Shown: positions 11,927 through 23,496, counted from the first letter of the stretch. The stretch: 64,000 bases of DNA from Pollenia angustigena (GCA_930367215.1 OV884059.1:74309393-74373392); one strand, 5' to 3'. Translations and numbers: made by a program. Notes: a model not told the origin generated them from the sequence alone.

Positions 11927-14926
11927 ACGGCGAACTTGTGAGGTCACAAGCCTCCATTGGTCCGCAAGAAGCTATCGTTCTGTTTACCCAATTACGCCAG
12001 TATGGTTTCCACAAGATTGTTACCCAGGCGAGGGCATAACCTAGTTTGAATACAAAATGTTGACGAAACAGCTTAGTTTTGCTTAAAAGGTTGGTCTTTA
12101 ATGAAATAATAAAAAAATCACATTTTGCCAAAAAAAAAACCAGTTTCAAACTACGTTAAACTTAGTTCAAACTAAATCCACATCTCAAAAACCCGGCGTT
12201 AGAGTCTAAACTTCCTAACTTACTTGTTATTTTGACGTTTTTCGGCCACTTTATGAAACTTTTTTGGTCTCGTTACCTTTTTATTTTTGCGAATACCATT
12301 TTTTAAAAAATGGTATTTTAGGACGCTTTTTTTATTTTTTTGTGGCGATTTTAGTGTTTTTTCACAATCATGGCATTTTGCAATTTAAGTTTTTTTTTTG
12401 CAACGAAAAAAACAAGATACGAGTGATATATTCTGCTATGCAGAGTCTTTGCTACCCTTTTTCGACAGTTAGAATATTTCAGGCGTGGGCCCTATATGGA
12501 TCTATAAATTATTAATTGATCTTTATTGAAACGGACATCAGTTGCGGTTTAGGTCTATGTAATATTATTGACCGACAATCAGACAAATTTAGGATTTTAT
12601 TTCTAGGCATATACAACTTAATTTGAACAAATTTGAGTATAATATTATGCGGCCATATTCTGACAACCGCACTATCTCCAGATTTACTTTGTTGTGTTCT
12701 GAAGCTCGTGAATTTTGTTTGCGATCTGTCGTTGTTTCTTAATAATATTCGAATTCCCTTGAGCATATTTTGCAATTTTAAGTAGCCAAACTCCTTGCAA
12801 TTGAACATAACATAACACCTATTTTGCGAGGTCAAGTCAGAATCGCAAATGTTGATGATTTGATGATTCGAGTGGGGAGTTTTTATTAAACCCATTGTAA
12901 ATTATGGACCAATCATCACAAAATTTTGTAGACAGTTTTCTGTTATTAATGTGAGACCTTAAGTTGTATGGTATTATTTCTGGTCATATGAAGTACAATT
13001 GGACCATATAAAGCTAAATAGACCACAATATCTATATGCGCTACGGTTTTAGGCGTATTAAAATAATTTCCCAGACTGGGCATAATATTGGGAAGATAGT
13101 AAATTAAAGACCGATTTTCACGTAATTTCCTTCTGTAATTTGAAATCTTATGAAACTACGAAGACCAAATTCGGCTACAAAAACATTTCCGAGAGAAGGC
13201 TTTATATAGGACATATGGTAAATTATGGACCGAACTTCCCGAAATTTAACAGTTTTGATTTTTAGTCCTTTAAAACTGTGACTTATCAAATTTTATTACG
13301 TAACGGTTTAAAGCGTACTGAACTGTTTTTCGAGTGCAGGCTATAAATAGGGCCTTTGGTTAATTACGGACCGATCTTTGCGAAATTTGTGCAAATTCTT
13401 AGAGCAATTCGTGCATTATTGTTTTTGTAACAACATTATCAATTTTTTAAGGGTGGGGGTACCACATTTGATCTCATAACTCTCATCCTACTGAACCGAT
13501 TTTGCTGGATTTCAATCTCCAACTGTTTTGGAAAACTAGTAGCAATTTGACACCAACATTGTTCATTTCTTTTTAGTTAGCGTGTTTTCAAGATACAGAC
13601 AGACGGACATGACTTAATCCACTTATGACTAATAATTCACTGATGGTTTAAGAGCTGGTTTAGTTTATCTAAACTTGAATTCATATGCAGTTTAAACTCA
13701 ACAACTTTAAACCAGTGTCCCATGTATTATATGTTGTTAAAATAATAACATGTGGCAGCACTACGATAAATCTTATCAAATTCATATGGTCTGTATTGGT
13801 AGTTTAAACGCCCAATTTTATGCCTTTAAAAATGGTTTATATGCTTACAGCCGTATTCATAATGAAAGTTTGGCATAAAGTTAGCAAAAAGTTTATTCAT
13901 AATACACTAACCAAACTCTGGCTAACGGTTTGCTAAACTCTTGTTAACGAGCTGCCAACTTGTGAAAAGCAGCCGTTTAATGTCAAACAATTTTGTTGGT
14001 TTTTTTTAAATAAGTCTGTGTTCATACGGCTCATGTCTTATTGACAAGATTGCTACTTTATAGGCGAGAGGGACGAGGGGAAAAGAAACGAGTACACAGA
14101 TGCATGTACTGTCTTTAAGTTTTACTTTTTCATTCGTTGTTTAATTTTGTTATTGTTTTCAATATCAAAAAAGCACATGTCGTCAACATGACATGAATCA
14201 TTTGAACGCCAATTCATGTTCAAAGAAGAAAAAGGAAGAATATTGTCAATAAGACATGAGCCGTATGAACTCAGACTAACTTTTGTTTTTTAATTTACTG
14301 TCTTTTCTTAATTTATTTTAATATTAAAAACTTAAAAATTTTTATATGTGAAGGGAAAAAGAAAAAAATGACAAATTCAGCGATGATTAATGCAAAACGT
14401 GTTGCATTTTTGATTAACACAATGTGGCATCATACAAATTCAGAGTTGATTTATTAAAAGTTGGCAGATGGAGAAAAATTCGTTATGAATTAACTCTGTG
14501 CCAACAAGCTGCTAAGCTTAATCGCCATTCTAGTTAGCAGCTCGTTGTACGTAGTCTACAAACTATGGCTAACTTTTTGTTATGAATAAGGCTGTAAGTG
14601 ATTTAAATATTTGTTGGCTTAAACCAAAAAGACAGTTTAACTTGCTCTGATTTTTTAGCCCATAGAATTACTCAAGGAGCCAGAATATCTGGGGTCTGAG
14701 ATGAATAATAAATAAGTTTCAAACGGAATGATATACTTAAGGTATGGTCACATATAGCAAACGTTTAACGAAAAAAGCGTAACCAACAGACAAACTTAGT
14801 TTATTTTCTTTGATTCTTATATATTTTTTTTATACATACTTATGTATTCGCATTTATTAAAACTTATGTAAAAGTAGCCTTTTGCAGCATAATTAATCTT
14901 GTTTTGAAATATAGAATACCAGATAA

Positions 14927-15278
14927 AGGCTAGATTACGCTATTATACTTTGTATTAATACATGTCAAAAACTCAAGAAATATGACAAAGTGTGATAGTG
15001 TGAATGCAATGTGTCACGAAAATGACAAGTATTATGAAAAATGTTTGACATCCCATATGACTTCATCGTTTTTTGAAAAATATCTAAACAATAACACTTT
15101 TTATTGGATCAGGGTTGCATTTTTTTCATGTGTAAGTGTTTATACTTTGTGTGATGGTGTGAACGCAAACTGTCATGTTACATTAGATTTTTTGACAGTC
15201 GCATCAAAACTTATTAGATTTCTATCTCACAAAGTGTTATGGAATACGTAAGACTTGTGAGATAGTGTAATCTAGGCT
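14927..15278. mobile_element. 352-bp MITE family, copy 3
   Basis: Duplicate of the copy at 9060-9411, with an a-to-c change inside its 89-codon frame (14982-15251). Confidence 0.75.
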
Positions 15279-15403
15279 TAAATAACACTAATACTGAGCA
15301 AACGTAGGGGTTCCGCCCTTTTCGTCAACTGTTTGCCAAATGTGACCGTACCTTTAGTATACCCTCATTCACCACTAGTGGTGGTGGATAGTATAACATT
15401 TAA

Positions 15404-15755
15404 AGGCTAGATTACACTATTATACTTTGTATTAATACATGTCAAAATCTCAAGTAATATGACAAAGTGTGATAGTGTGAATGCAATGTGTCACGAAAAT
15501 TACAAGTATTATGAAAAAAGTTTGACAAACCATACGACTTTATCGTTTTTTGAAAAATTTCTAAACAATAATACTTTTCATTGGATCAGGGTTGCATTTT
15601 TTTCATGTGTGAGTGCTTATACTTTGTGTGGTGGTGTGAACACAAACTGTCATGCTACATTAGATTTTTTGACAGTCGCAACAAAACTCATTAGATTTCT
15701 ATCTCACAAAGTATTATGGAATACGTAAGACTTGTGAGATAGTGCAATCTAGGCT
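15404..15755. mobile_element. 352-bp MITE family, copy 4
   Basis: Duplicate of the copy at 9537-9888, differing by one c-to-t change. The 89-codon frame is 15459-15728. Confidence 0.75.
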
Positions 15756-15786
15756 TTAGGAATACATACACAATTTAAATAATATA

Positions 15787-15800
15787 CTTTAATAAATTGT
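15787..15800. repeat. Left 14-bp flank repeat of the satellite block
   Basis: CTTTAATAAATTGT lies immediately before the satellite (and at the equivalent place, about 9920-9933, in duplication unit 1). It recurs in direct orientation at 18020-18033 immediately after the inverted satellite units, as a target-site duplication would. Confidence 0.6.
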
Positions 15801-15925
15801 CAAAAAGTAATTTCAATTATTGGGAATACAAAATTTTAATTTCAAAAGATTTTGTTATTCGTGCTTAATTCCCAGTTTTTATTATTGATAAAAACACTTG
15901 AAATTTATTGTTGATGGGATAAGCT

Positions 15926-15971
15926 ATTCCTATGCATTTCACTGGTTGCTTAGGCCAGATCATCAGGAAAC
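15926..15971 (-). ncRNA. Hammerhead-like motif, satellite unit 4
   Basis: Same 46-nt sequence as at 10059-10104. Confidence 0.65.
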
Positions 15972-16395
15972 TTCATCCATAAAGGTTTTAGACAAACTAA
16001 AGATATTAAACCAAATAAAACTGTTAAACGTATAAGAATTATAGCAACAGTTCTACTTGTAACAATATCAAAGTTTAAACAAAACACATCAACAATAAAC
16101 AACAGTGGGTTCATCTCATCTTACATTTCCCCACTACAATTAGTTGAAATTCTCTCAACATTAATTGTAGTTGTAAGTAGGTTAAGAAAAACAAAATGAA
16201 AAAAAACAACAACTTACAAAAGATGTTGTCAATTAAGTGTTTTTTAGGCCGTGCACTGCCTGTTTATTATCAAAAAGTAATTTCAATTATTGGGAATACA
16301 AAATTTTAATTTCAAAAGATTTTGTTATTCGTGCTTAATTCCCAGTTTTTATTATTGATAAAAACACTTGAAATTTATTGTTGATGGGATAAGCT

Positions 16396-16441
16396 ATTCC
16401 TATGCATTTCACTGGTTGCTTAGGCCAGATCATCAGGAAAC
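16396..16441 (-). ncRNA. Hammerhead-like motif, satellite unit 5
   Basis: Same 46-nt sequence as at 10059-10104. Confidence 0.65.
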
Positions 16442-16949
16442 TTCATCCATAAAGGTTTTAGACAAACTAAAGATATTAAACCAAATAAAACTGTTAAACG
16501 TATAAGAATTATAGCAACAGTTCTACTTGTAACAATATCAAAGTTTAAACAAAACACATCAACAATAAACAACAGTGGGTTCATCTCATCTTACATTTCC
16601 CCACTACAATTAGTTGAAATTCTCTCAACATTAATTTGAAATTACTTTTTGATAATAAACAGGCAGTGCACGGCCTAAAAAACACTTAATTGACAACATC
16701 TTTTGTAAGTTGTTGTTTTTTTCATTTTGTTTTTCTTAACCTACTTACAACTACAATTAATGTTGAGAGAATTTCAACTAATTGTAGTGGGGAAATGTAA
16801 GATGAGATGAACCCACTGTTGTTTATTGTTGATGTGTTTTGTTTAAACTTTGATATTGTTACAAGTAGAACTGTTGCTATAATACTTATACGTTTAACAG
16901 TTTTATTTGGTTTAATATCTTTAGTTTGTCTAAAACCTTTATGGATGAA

Positions 16950-16995
16950 GTTTCCTGATGATCTGGCCTAAGCAACCAGTGAAATGCATAGGAAT
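16950..16995 (+). ncRNA. Hammerhead-like motif, satellite unit 6
   Basis: Plus-strand copy: GUUUC 16950-16954, CUGAUGA 16955-16961, stem II and loop 16962-16980, GAA 16981-16983, AUGCAU 16984-16989, A 16990, GGAAU 16991-16995. Confidence 0.65.
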
Positions 16996-17418
16996 AGCTT
17001 ATCCCATCAACAATAAATTTCAAGTGTTTTTATCAATAATAAAAACTGGGAATTAAGCACGAATAACAAAATCTTTTGAAATTAAAATTTTGTATTCCCA
17101 ATAATTGAAATTACTTTTTGATAATAAACAGGCAGTGCACGGCCTAAAAAACACTTAATTGACAACATCTTTTGTAAGTTGTTGTTTTTTTCATTTTGTT
17201 TTTCTTAACCTACTTACAACTACAATTAATGTTGAGAGAATTTCAACTAATTGTAGTGGGGAAATGTAAGATGAGATGAACCCACTGTTGTTTATTGTTG
17301 ATGTGTTTTGTTTAAACTTTGATATTGTTACAAGTAGAACTGTTGCTATAATTCTTATACGTTTAACAGTTTTATTTGGTTTAATATCTTTAGTTTGTCT
17401 AAAACCTTTATGGATGAA

Positions 17419-17464
17419 GTTTCCTGATGATCTGGCCTAAGCAACCAGTGAAATGCATAGGAAT
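17419..17464 (+). ncRNA. Hammerhead-like motif, satellite unit 7
   Basis: Same sequence as at 16950-16995. Confidence 0.65.
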
Positions 17465-17887
17465 AGCTTATCCCATCAACAATAAATTTCAAGTGTTTTT
17501 ATCAATAATAAAAACTGGGAATTAAGCACGAATAACAAAATCTTTTGAAATTAAAATTTTGTATTCCCAATAATTGAAATTACTTTTTGATAATAAACAG
17601 GCAGTGCACGGCCTAAAAAACACTTAATTGACAACATCTTTTGTAAGTTGTTGTTTTTTTCATTTTGTTTTTCTTAACCTACTTACAACTACAATTAATG
17701 TTGAGAGAATTTCAACTAATTGTAGTGGGGAAATGTAAGATGAGATGAACCCACTGTTGTTTATTGTTGATGTGTTTTGTTTAAACTTTGATATTGTTAC
17801 AAGTAGAACTGTTGCTATAATTCTTATACGTTTAACAGTTTTATTTGGTTTAATATCTTTAGTTTGTCTAAAACCTTTATGGATGAA

Positions 17888-17933
17888 GTTTCCTGATGAT
17901 CTGGCCTAAGCAACCAGTGAAATGCATAGGAAT
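17888..17933 (+). ncRNA. Hammerhead-like motif, satellite unit 8
   Basis: Same sequence as at 16950-16995. Confidence 0.65.
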
Positions 17934-18020
17934 AGCTTATCCCATCAACAATAAATTTCAAGTGTTTTTATCAATAATAAAAACTGGGAATTAAGCACGA
18001 ATAACAAAATCTTTTGAAAC

Positions 18021-18194
18021 TTTAATAAATTGTTTAAGCTTAAGGTCACTTTTTCTATAAAATTAATTTAAAAAAAATATTATTTTAAAAAATTCCTGAA
18101 GAAGATTTCCAACGGAAATTGAAATATTGAAAATAAAAAATATTTTAATTAATTTTATAGAAAAAGTGACCTTAGGCTTAAACAATTTATTAAA
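18021..18194. mobile_element. Inverted-repeat element with hammerhead-like centre
   Basis: TTTAATAAATTGTTTAAGC.. (18021-18066) is mirrored by ..GCTTAAACAATTTATTAAA (about 18149-18194). The arms are about 45 bp and share AAGGTCACTTTTTCTATAAA. The centre holds a CTGAAGA..GAAA motif. The left tip matches the repeat flanking the satellite, so the satellite seems to have inserted at this element's edge. The family is not recognised; the centre resembles Penelope-like terminal repeats. Confidence 0.55.
18093..18131 (+). ncRNA. Degenerate hammerhead-like motif
   Basis: UUC, CUGAAGA (18096-18102), stem II AUUUCC/GGAAAU around loop AAC, GAA (18121-18123), AUAU, U, GAA. It fits the CUGANGA..GAA core with a 3-bp stem I and a self-complementary stem III. 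Extra unpaired bases flank stem II, and position 7 is A. It is likely a decayed Penelope-type hammerhead. Confidence 0.4.
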
Positions 18195-18877
18195 TTTATT
18201 TAATTAAAAAAAAAAAATGTCGAAGATATAAGAATATAATTTACTATACAAAATTTAAAAAAATTTAGCATCTACATTTTGTTACAAATTCCCCTTTTTT
18301 TGTTCTAAATTTTGTCAGAACAACAATCATCCTAAAAATTGGGTCAATTCATATTTTTTACCTTCTCTCTATTTCAGTGTTACAAAATATTTATGAAAAT
18401 AAAGTAAAACTAGTTTAGAATACAACAATTATGAAACATTCAACTAAATAAATAAATATTTTTTTAAATGTTTTGCTGTTTTGTTTGACCAACGAAGCAT
18501 TTAATAAGATAATTATACATTTGAGTAATTTGCAAATAAAAGTTAATTATTTTAATTTAACACAATTGAAAACGCAAACGCAAAAAAGTGAAATAATATT
18601 GAAAACTAAAAACGCGTGATAGAAAACAAAAAACAGAAAAGAATTTGATATAGTTGTTTAAAAAATAATAGCTGAATTCACACTTCACTCGGTATCTGTT
18701 AACATATGAAGATGGTGAAATTTTTAATACACAAGTTGAGTATTAAACCAACTTATTTGCTGTTAAATTTTTCTTTTAAATTTTTAATGCGAAATTTTGT
18801 TAATCGGCCTAACGAAAGGATAATTTTTGTTTTCGGTATGAAAAAAAAAATATAGAAATTTTGATAACCAAAATTAA

Positions 18878-19310
18878 ATGTCGGCGTCATCGGACCGAAA
18901 ATAAGATCTGCCAAGCAGTAACCGTGGATGGTGTCGCTATCACGAAATGATAATGGACTGCTTGTGGCAGGAAATTTATAATATGGACCTGTAAGATATG
19001 TGGTGCCACTTGCCCACAACCAGCGAAACAATGATTCGAGAAATTAAATGGCCGTGTTATCTCAAGTCGTGGCTTTGTTAATTGACCATCGCGGCCATGT
19101 GATTTACACCGTTGGAATTCTTTCTTTGGGAATATTTTAAAGAAAAAGTGTACGTCAATAGACCAAGAACAATTCAAGCACATTAACGACATTGAACCTT
19201 AATTATATCTCAGAGTCATTGAAAATATGGACCATCGGATAGAGGTATGCCACCGAAACCGTGGCGAGCATTTGGCCGATGTCTTGTTTCACACATAATA
19301 GATCCTTCTA
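18878..19310 (+). pseudogene. Mariner (rosa-like) transposase relic
   Basis: Broken plus-strand frames read DGVRYHEMIMDCLWQEIYNM, then NGRVISSRGFVN, a PSRPCDL segment, and a C-terminal VIENMDHRIEVCHRNRGEHL followed by ADVLFHT. These match in order the transposase at 59.86-60.92 kb. Multiple stops and frameshifts are present and the N-terminal DNA-binding part is missing. No clean terminal repeats were found. Confidence 0.7.
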
Positions 19311-19411
19311 TCGTAATAAAAAATATTAATTATCTGAAAACTTTTTGTTTTATTGAATATTAACGTCGTGCATTTTGGTTGGACTGTCCTTTTTAAGCAA
19401 GAAATTTACTG

Positions 19412-19651
19412 GGGCCTGATTCTGGCAGTCGTGATCGAGTACTTTCGCGATTCGAAAGTAATTTGATATCTAATTATTTCTCTCAATACTGAACAAATCG
19501 GAATTATTTTTTCAATGTTGTAAAGCATTAATTTGAGTTTCACAATACTGAAAAAATAATTTCGGTTCGTTTAGTATCGACTGAAAGAACTAGAAATAAA
19601 ATTGCTTTCGAATCGAGAAAGTTCTCGATCACGACTGCCAGAATAAGGCCC
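19412..19651. mobile_element. Harbinger-like MITE, family C
   Basis: Ends GGGCCTGATTCTGGCAGTCG and the complement of CGACTGCCAGAATAAGGCCC continue as TGATCGAG. CTG flanks both sides (19409-19411, 19652-19654). It is 240 bp and non-coding. A disrupted second member spans 41189-43399. Confidence 0.75.
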
Positions 19652-19654
19652 CTG

Positions 19655-20329
19655 AATTTTACACAGTTTGACAACGATAAGCCAAAAATGGTGAAAAAGA
19701 TATAAAGATGTAAATAAAAATTTTCGACATTTTTGGCAATTTTGAGGAACTATATGTAGTTTTTTTTCTTGTTAGTTTCTTTTAATTTTATTTTTCAAGT
19801 TTATAGCTTCAATTGTCCTGAAGACAGGAAAGAGTCATACCAATCGAGATCCGATATAAAGCCGTTTGAAAAATGGCATGTTCTTCGGAAAAATAAAGTT
19901 TAAGACAAAATATATATGAAGCTTTAAAATCGGACGAGAAGCTAAAACTAGCAAAACACAAATGGGGGTGGGTTGTTAGCTTCAAAAATACTTCGAGAAA
20001 TTCCACACGAGAAGCAGTTTACACTAAATGACTTAACAAGATGTTGCGCTCTGTTATTGATTGTTATAATCCGAACTGTATACATACATATGAATGGCTA
20101 ATAGATATTATAGATTAATATAATAAATCGGACCAAATCGATAATAACATTAACTACCTAATATTGTTTCAAAAATAGTGTTGATTCGAAATGTTGCATA
20201 CTGAGATATTTATAAGTTTTATTAGTATAGGGTTTTTTTTAGCTGCATAAGATCTTCAAGTGATAATACAATAATACAAGACAGAAATGTTGTTGAAATT
20301 AATTTTTTTTATTTTAATTTAGTAAATAA
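19655..20329. other. A+T-rich DNA
   Basis: No recognisable gene or bounded repeat. Confidence 0.4.
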
Positions 20330-20760
20330 TTTCATGGCAATAATTTTTAAAATATAATTTCCGGCATGTGTCCGCCGCGGCTACGAGTTACATTTTTCAT
20401 TCGATCAGTCCACTGTTTGCCTTCTTCTTCCAATAAATCTGGCTGTATGGCGTCAATAGTGGCTTGAATTTGCTTCTTATGCTACAAGAGTTGCTGGTTT
20501 GTCGGCCTAAACCAATAACTTAAAATAGCACCATAAAAAGTAATCCAGAAGCGTTAAACCGCACGAAAGATGTGGTTAGTAAACAGGAAGACGACTTCTG
20601 GAAATAAGATTGTCGCCAAATTGATTTTGCAAAAAATCGTTTGTTAAGCGCGCTGTATGGCAAGTTGTACCGTCTTAATGTAACTATACTATTATTGCCA
20701 ACGATCAATCGTTATAACGCAGCGAAAATATCGTCATTATTTTAATTCAAGGTCAGCTCC
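20330..20760 (-). pseudogene. Mariner-like transposase relic (minus strand)
   Basis: The minus-strand translation from about 20690 reads QDGTTCHTARLTNDFLQNQF, then GDNLISRSRLPVY, a stop, and LLDYFLWCYFK, ending in an ADKPATL segment and further stops. The QDG..CHTA block with a downstream LDYFLW is the second and third catalytic region of the rosa/DD41D-type IS630-Tc1-mariner transposases. The N-terminal half is absent. Confidence 0.7.
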
Positions 20761-21449
20761 CACAGCCTTAATTTATTTATTTTTTTTCATTATTTATTTA
20801 TTGAATCTTCATATATTAAATATGAATTAACAATAACACTATGCTAATTCAGGGATGCTGAATCCAGTGGTGCTAATCGTTTTTCAGATTGGTTCTTGTT
20901 TTCGATATACACCGGTATTTCGAAAATGGAGGATTTTGCACAACATATATTTGTCTAATTCAAAAACGGTTTGGTTTATTGAACAAACAAATAAATAAAA
21001 AGTTGGCAATAAAATTGCCTTTAACCTTTTTTAATATGTGCATTTTAATATCGCTTTAGAAACATCATTTTTTTTTTGGCAAAAACAAATAATTTTTTTT
21101 AGCTAAATTTCGAAAGTTTTGTTCTTTTAAAATGCATAAAAAATTGGACAATTGTTCTATGCCACTGATGGGATTTGTGGTACAATTGTACCAAATTTAA
21201 TTTATTGGTACACTCCTTTCATCCTTTTGGTACAATTTAAAAAAAAGACCCTCGAAGTTTCGTAATTTCTTTGAGGTGGATGAACTTACGTTTCTCTTCA
21301 AAATTACAATTTCTAATAATATATCTCCAGCCCTGAACAGAACTACTAAAAATTAAATGATTGTTAACTTATGTTCATGATGTTATGCTAACATATTAGG
21401 AACATACATACATAAGTATGTGTACTCGTATTCCTGTAGAAAGCCGGAA
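20761..21449. other. A+T-rich DNA with GGTACAATT repeats
   Basis: No gene. A short motif, GGTACAATT, occurs several times at 21176-21240 and again at 23570-23620, on either side of the jockey-like element. Confidence 0.4.
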
Positions 21450-23496
21450 TTGGAGAAATCAAGCGTACAATAAAGCGTGGTCCGCAATTCACATCTGTGG
21501 ATATACAGACCCTTGTCAGGGAAAAAAGGAAGTTGAGAAGATAATGGCAAAATAATCGTTCCCCAATCATCAAGGTCCAACTGCGGTTATGCCAGGCAAC
21601 TCTACGCAACAAACTGCAATAGAAGGCTATCTAAACAGCCTAGATGCCACAAAAAAAAAACTCCAATTACAGCTTATGCAAGGCTGTAAGACATATGCAA
21701 TGCCCTATAATCCATGAATCTCCACTAAGACTGGAAAACCGTACCTGGGCCAAAAACACAAATGAAAAAATAAACGCCTTTGCAAGCCACTTGTTCCTGT
21801 CGTCAAATTATTCCTTATACAGTTAACGATCCAATTAACTCAAGTAAAATCAGCGATAGAAAATGTCAACATTAAAAAATCTCCCGGTGCTGACCGCAAC
21901 ACAGGCTCAATGATAAGAAACTAACCTACGTCTGCTTCAAGAATCTTGCTGCTCATCTTTAATGCGATATTACGAGTTGGCTACTTCAAATCCTCTTGGA
22001 AGACCTCTACAATTGTTATGATTCCTAAGTCAGGAAAAGACGCTAGTCAAATTACGTCGTACAAACCAATCAGCCTACTATCATTATTATCAAAGCTATT
22101 CGAAAAAATATTCCTTTTAAGCATAACTCCCTATCTTAATGAATACGCAATCATTCCGGATCATCAGTTCGAATTCCGAGCAAGGCATGGTACAATCGAA
22201 CAAGTGCATAGAATTGTTACCCACATTAGATCAGCGTTTGAGAGAAAAGAATATTGCTCAGCACTGTTTATAGACATTTCCCAAGCATTCGATAAAGTTT
22301 GACATGATGGGCTGATCATTAAAATAACACGAATGCTTCCACAAAACACTCACAAACTCCTTGAGAGCTATTTAACTGGCAGAACATTCATGGTAAGATC
22401 AAAAAACAAATACTCCCCCACCAAGAAAATATCTGCTGATGTCCCTCAAGGCAGCATATTATGGCCGTTACTGTATATAATATATACAGCTGATATGCCA
22501 ACAAGCCCGAGCCCACATACTTCTATGTTGCAGACGACACAGTATTTATTAGTGTTAATCAGGACCCAAAAGTTGCATCGAAGCATTTACAGTCCCACAT
22601 CAATGAACTAGAGGCCTGGCTAGAAAAATGGAAAATAAAGGTTAACCCGGCTAAAGAAGACAAACGTGCCCAGCAGTAAAAATAAATAACATCACTGTTC
22701 GGGTAGAAAATCATGTTAAGTACTTTGGAATTCATATAGATAGACGCTTGACCTGGGGTCTAATCACCGCATACGATATGGAGCAAAATTTATCGAAATT
22801 ATTTATTTTGTTATTATGAAACTCGATATCGAATGAAATGTATTGAATTTGAAATAATAGCATTCGTTATCGAGTAACTCGACATTACATTTATCGAGTT
22901 TTCATGCGATACGTCGGTGTCTATCGTTTGCAAAACAATTCGATAGTCATATTGAAGCGGAAATAACGGATGTGAATCTTAAAGCAGCTCAACTACATTG
23001 GCTAATCAGTCGAAACTCAAACTTATCCTTAGACAACAAAGTTCTCTTATACAAGTCTATCATAAAACCAATATGGACATATGGCATCCAATTTTGGGGT
23101 ACTGCATGCGCATCAAACATCCAGAAGCTACAAAGAAGACAGTCTAGGATATTACGGCAAATTGTCTGCGCCCCATGGTATATACGTAATGACATTATCC
23201 ACAGAGATCTTAACATCGCTACCATCCAGGAAGAAATTAAAAAGTATTCAGTCAAATACATAGATAAACTAATGGTCCATCCCAACTACCTCGCTCGGGA
23301 TCTAATAAAGTTCGAAGGTCACTGAAGGCTGTAAAAATTCCGACACTTTGAGCCTAGCAGGCTTTTTTAACACTTGAATGCAATTAGTTAGCGGTTACCT
23401 ACATTGGTAATGGCTAACAAATACAAATAAGAATAAGGATTAAGCTTTGAATACATATTGTAATTTTCGACAAGAATAATAAAAAAAAAAAAAAAA
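21450..23496 (+). pseudogene. 5'-truncated jockey-clade LINE with poly(A) tail
   Basis: The plus strand keeps, in order, a VREKRKL-like pre-RT segment (about 21510), NYSLCKAVRHMQ (21665), an SPGAD motif (about 21885), the RT block DISQAFDKV (about 22290), VPQGSILWPLLY (about 22445), YVADDTVFI (about 22525), and after an interruption NLKAAQLHWLISRN..YKSIIKPIWTYG (22975-23090) to a stop at 23325. These are characteristic of jockey elements. The endonuclease is missing, and frameshifts and stops are frequent. The 3' end has an A-run at 23481-23496. A Harbinger MITE interrupts the RT domain at 22756. Confidence 0.8.
22756..22947. mobile_element. Harbinger-like MITE family A, copy 2 (3'-truncated)
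   Basis: The left end GGGTCTAATCACCGCATACG is preceded by CTG. The right terminal repeat is missing: the sequence stops matching after ..AATTCGATAGT and returns to the LINE (HIEAEITDVNLKAAQ). It splits the LINE coding sequence right after LTW. Confidence 0.7.

Larger units (their letters stand above)
11186..16636. repeat. Tandem duplication, unit 2
   Basis: Near-identical second copy of 5320 onward. It holds the LINE endonuclease remnant, the split Helentron (about 12407-15395), the nested TIR elements (about 13848-14594, 14013-14277, 14740-15353), two 352-bp MITEs and the satellite. Homology to unit 1 can be followed to the point where the satellite changes orientation at 16637. Confidence 0.9.
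15800..16636 (-). repeat. 469-bp satellite array 2, direct units
   Basis: Two head-to-tail units begin at 15800 and 16270. The period here is 470 because of one extra A. The second stops after ..CTCAACATTAATT and is joined to the same satellite in inverted orientation. Hammerhead-like motifs are at 15926-15971 and 16396-16441. Confidence 0.95.
16637..18019 (+). repeat. 469-bp satellite array 2, inverted units
   Basis: Three units in the opposite orientation start GAAATTACTTTTTGATAA at 16638, 17107 and 17576 (469-bp period). The last ends at ..ATCTTTTGAAA (18019). They face the direct units at 15800-16636 and so make a large foldback. Hammerhead-like motifs are now on the plus strand. Confidence 0.95.

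Noticed and set aside
16808..16972. 54-codon frame (MNPLLFIVDVFCLN..) in each satellite unit, membrane-protein-like
   Set aside because: In the diverged unit at 52.8 kb the ATG is ATA and most differences change amino acids. There is no sign of selection on a protein, and the segment overlaps the hammerhead flank.
22989..23285. 98-codon minus-strand frame across the jockey element
   Set aside because: The plus strand encodes the recognised LINE protein; the minus frame is its shadow.
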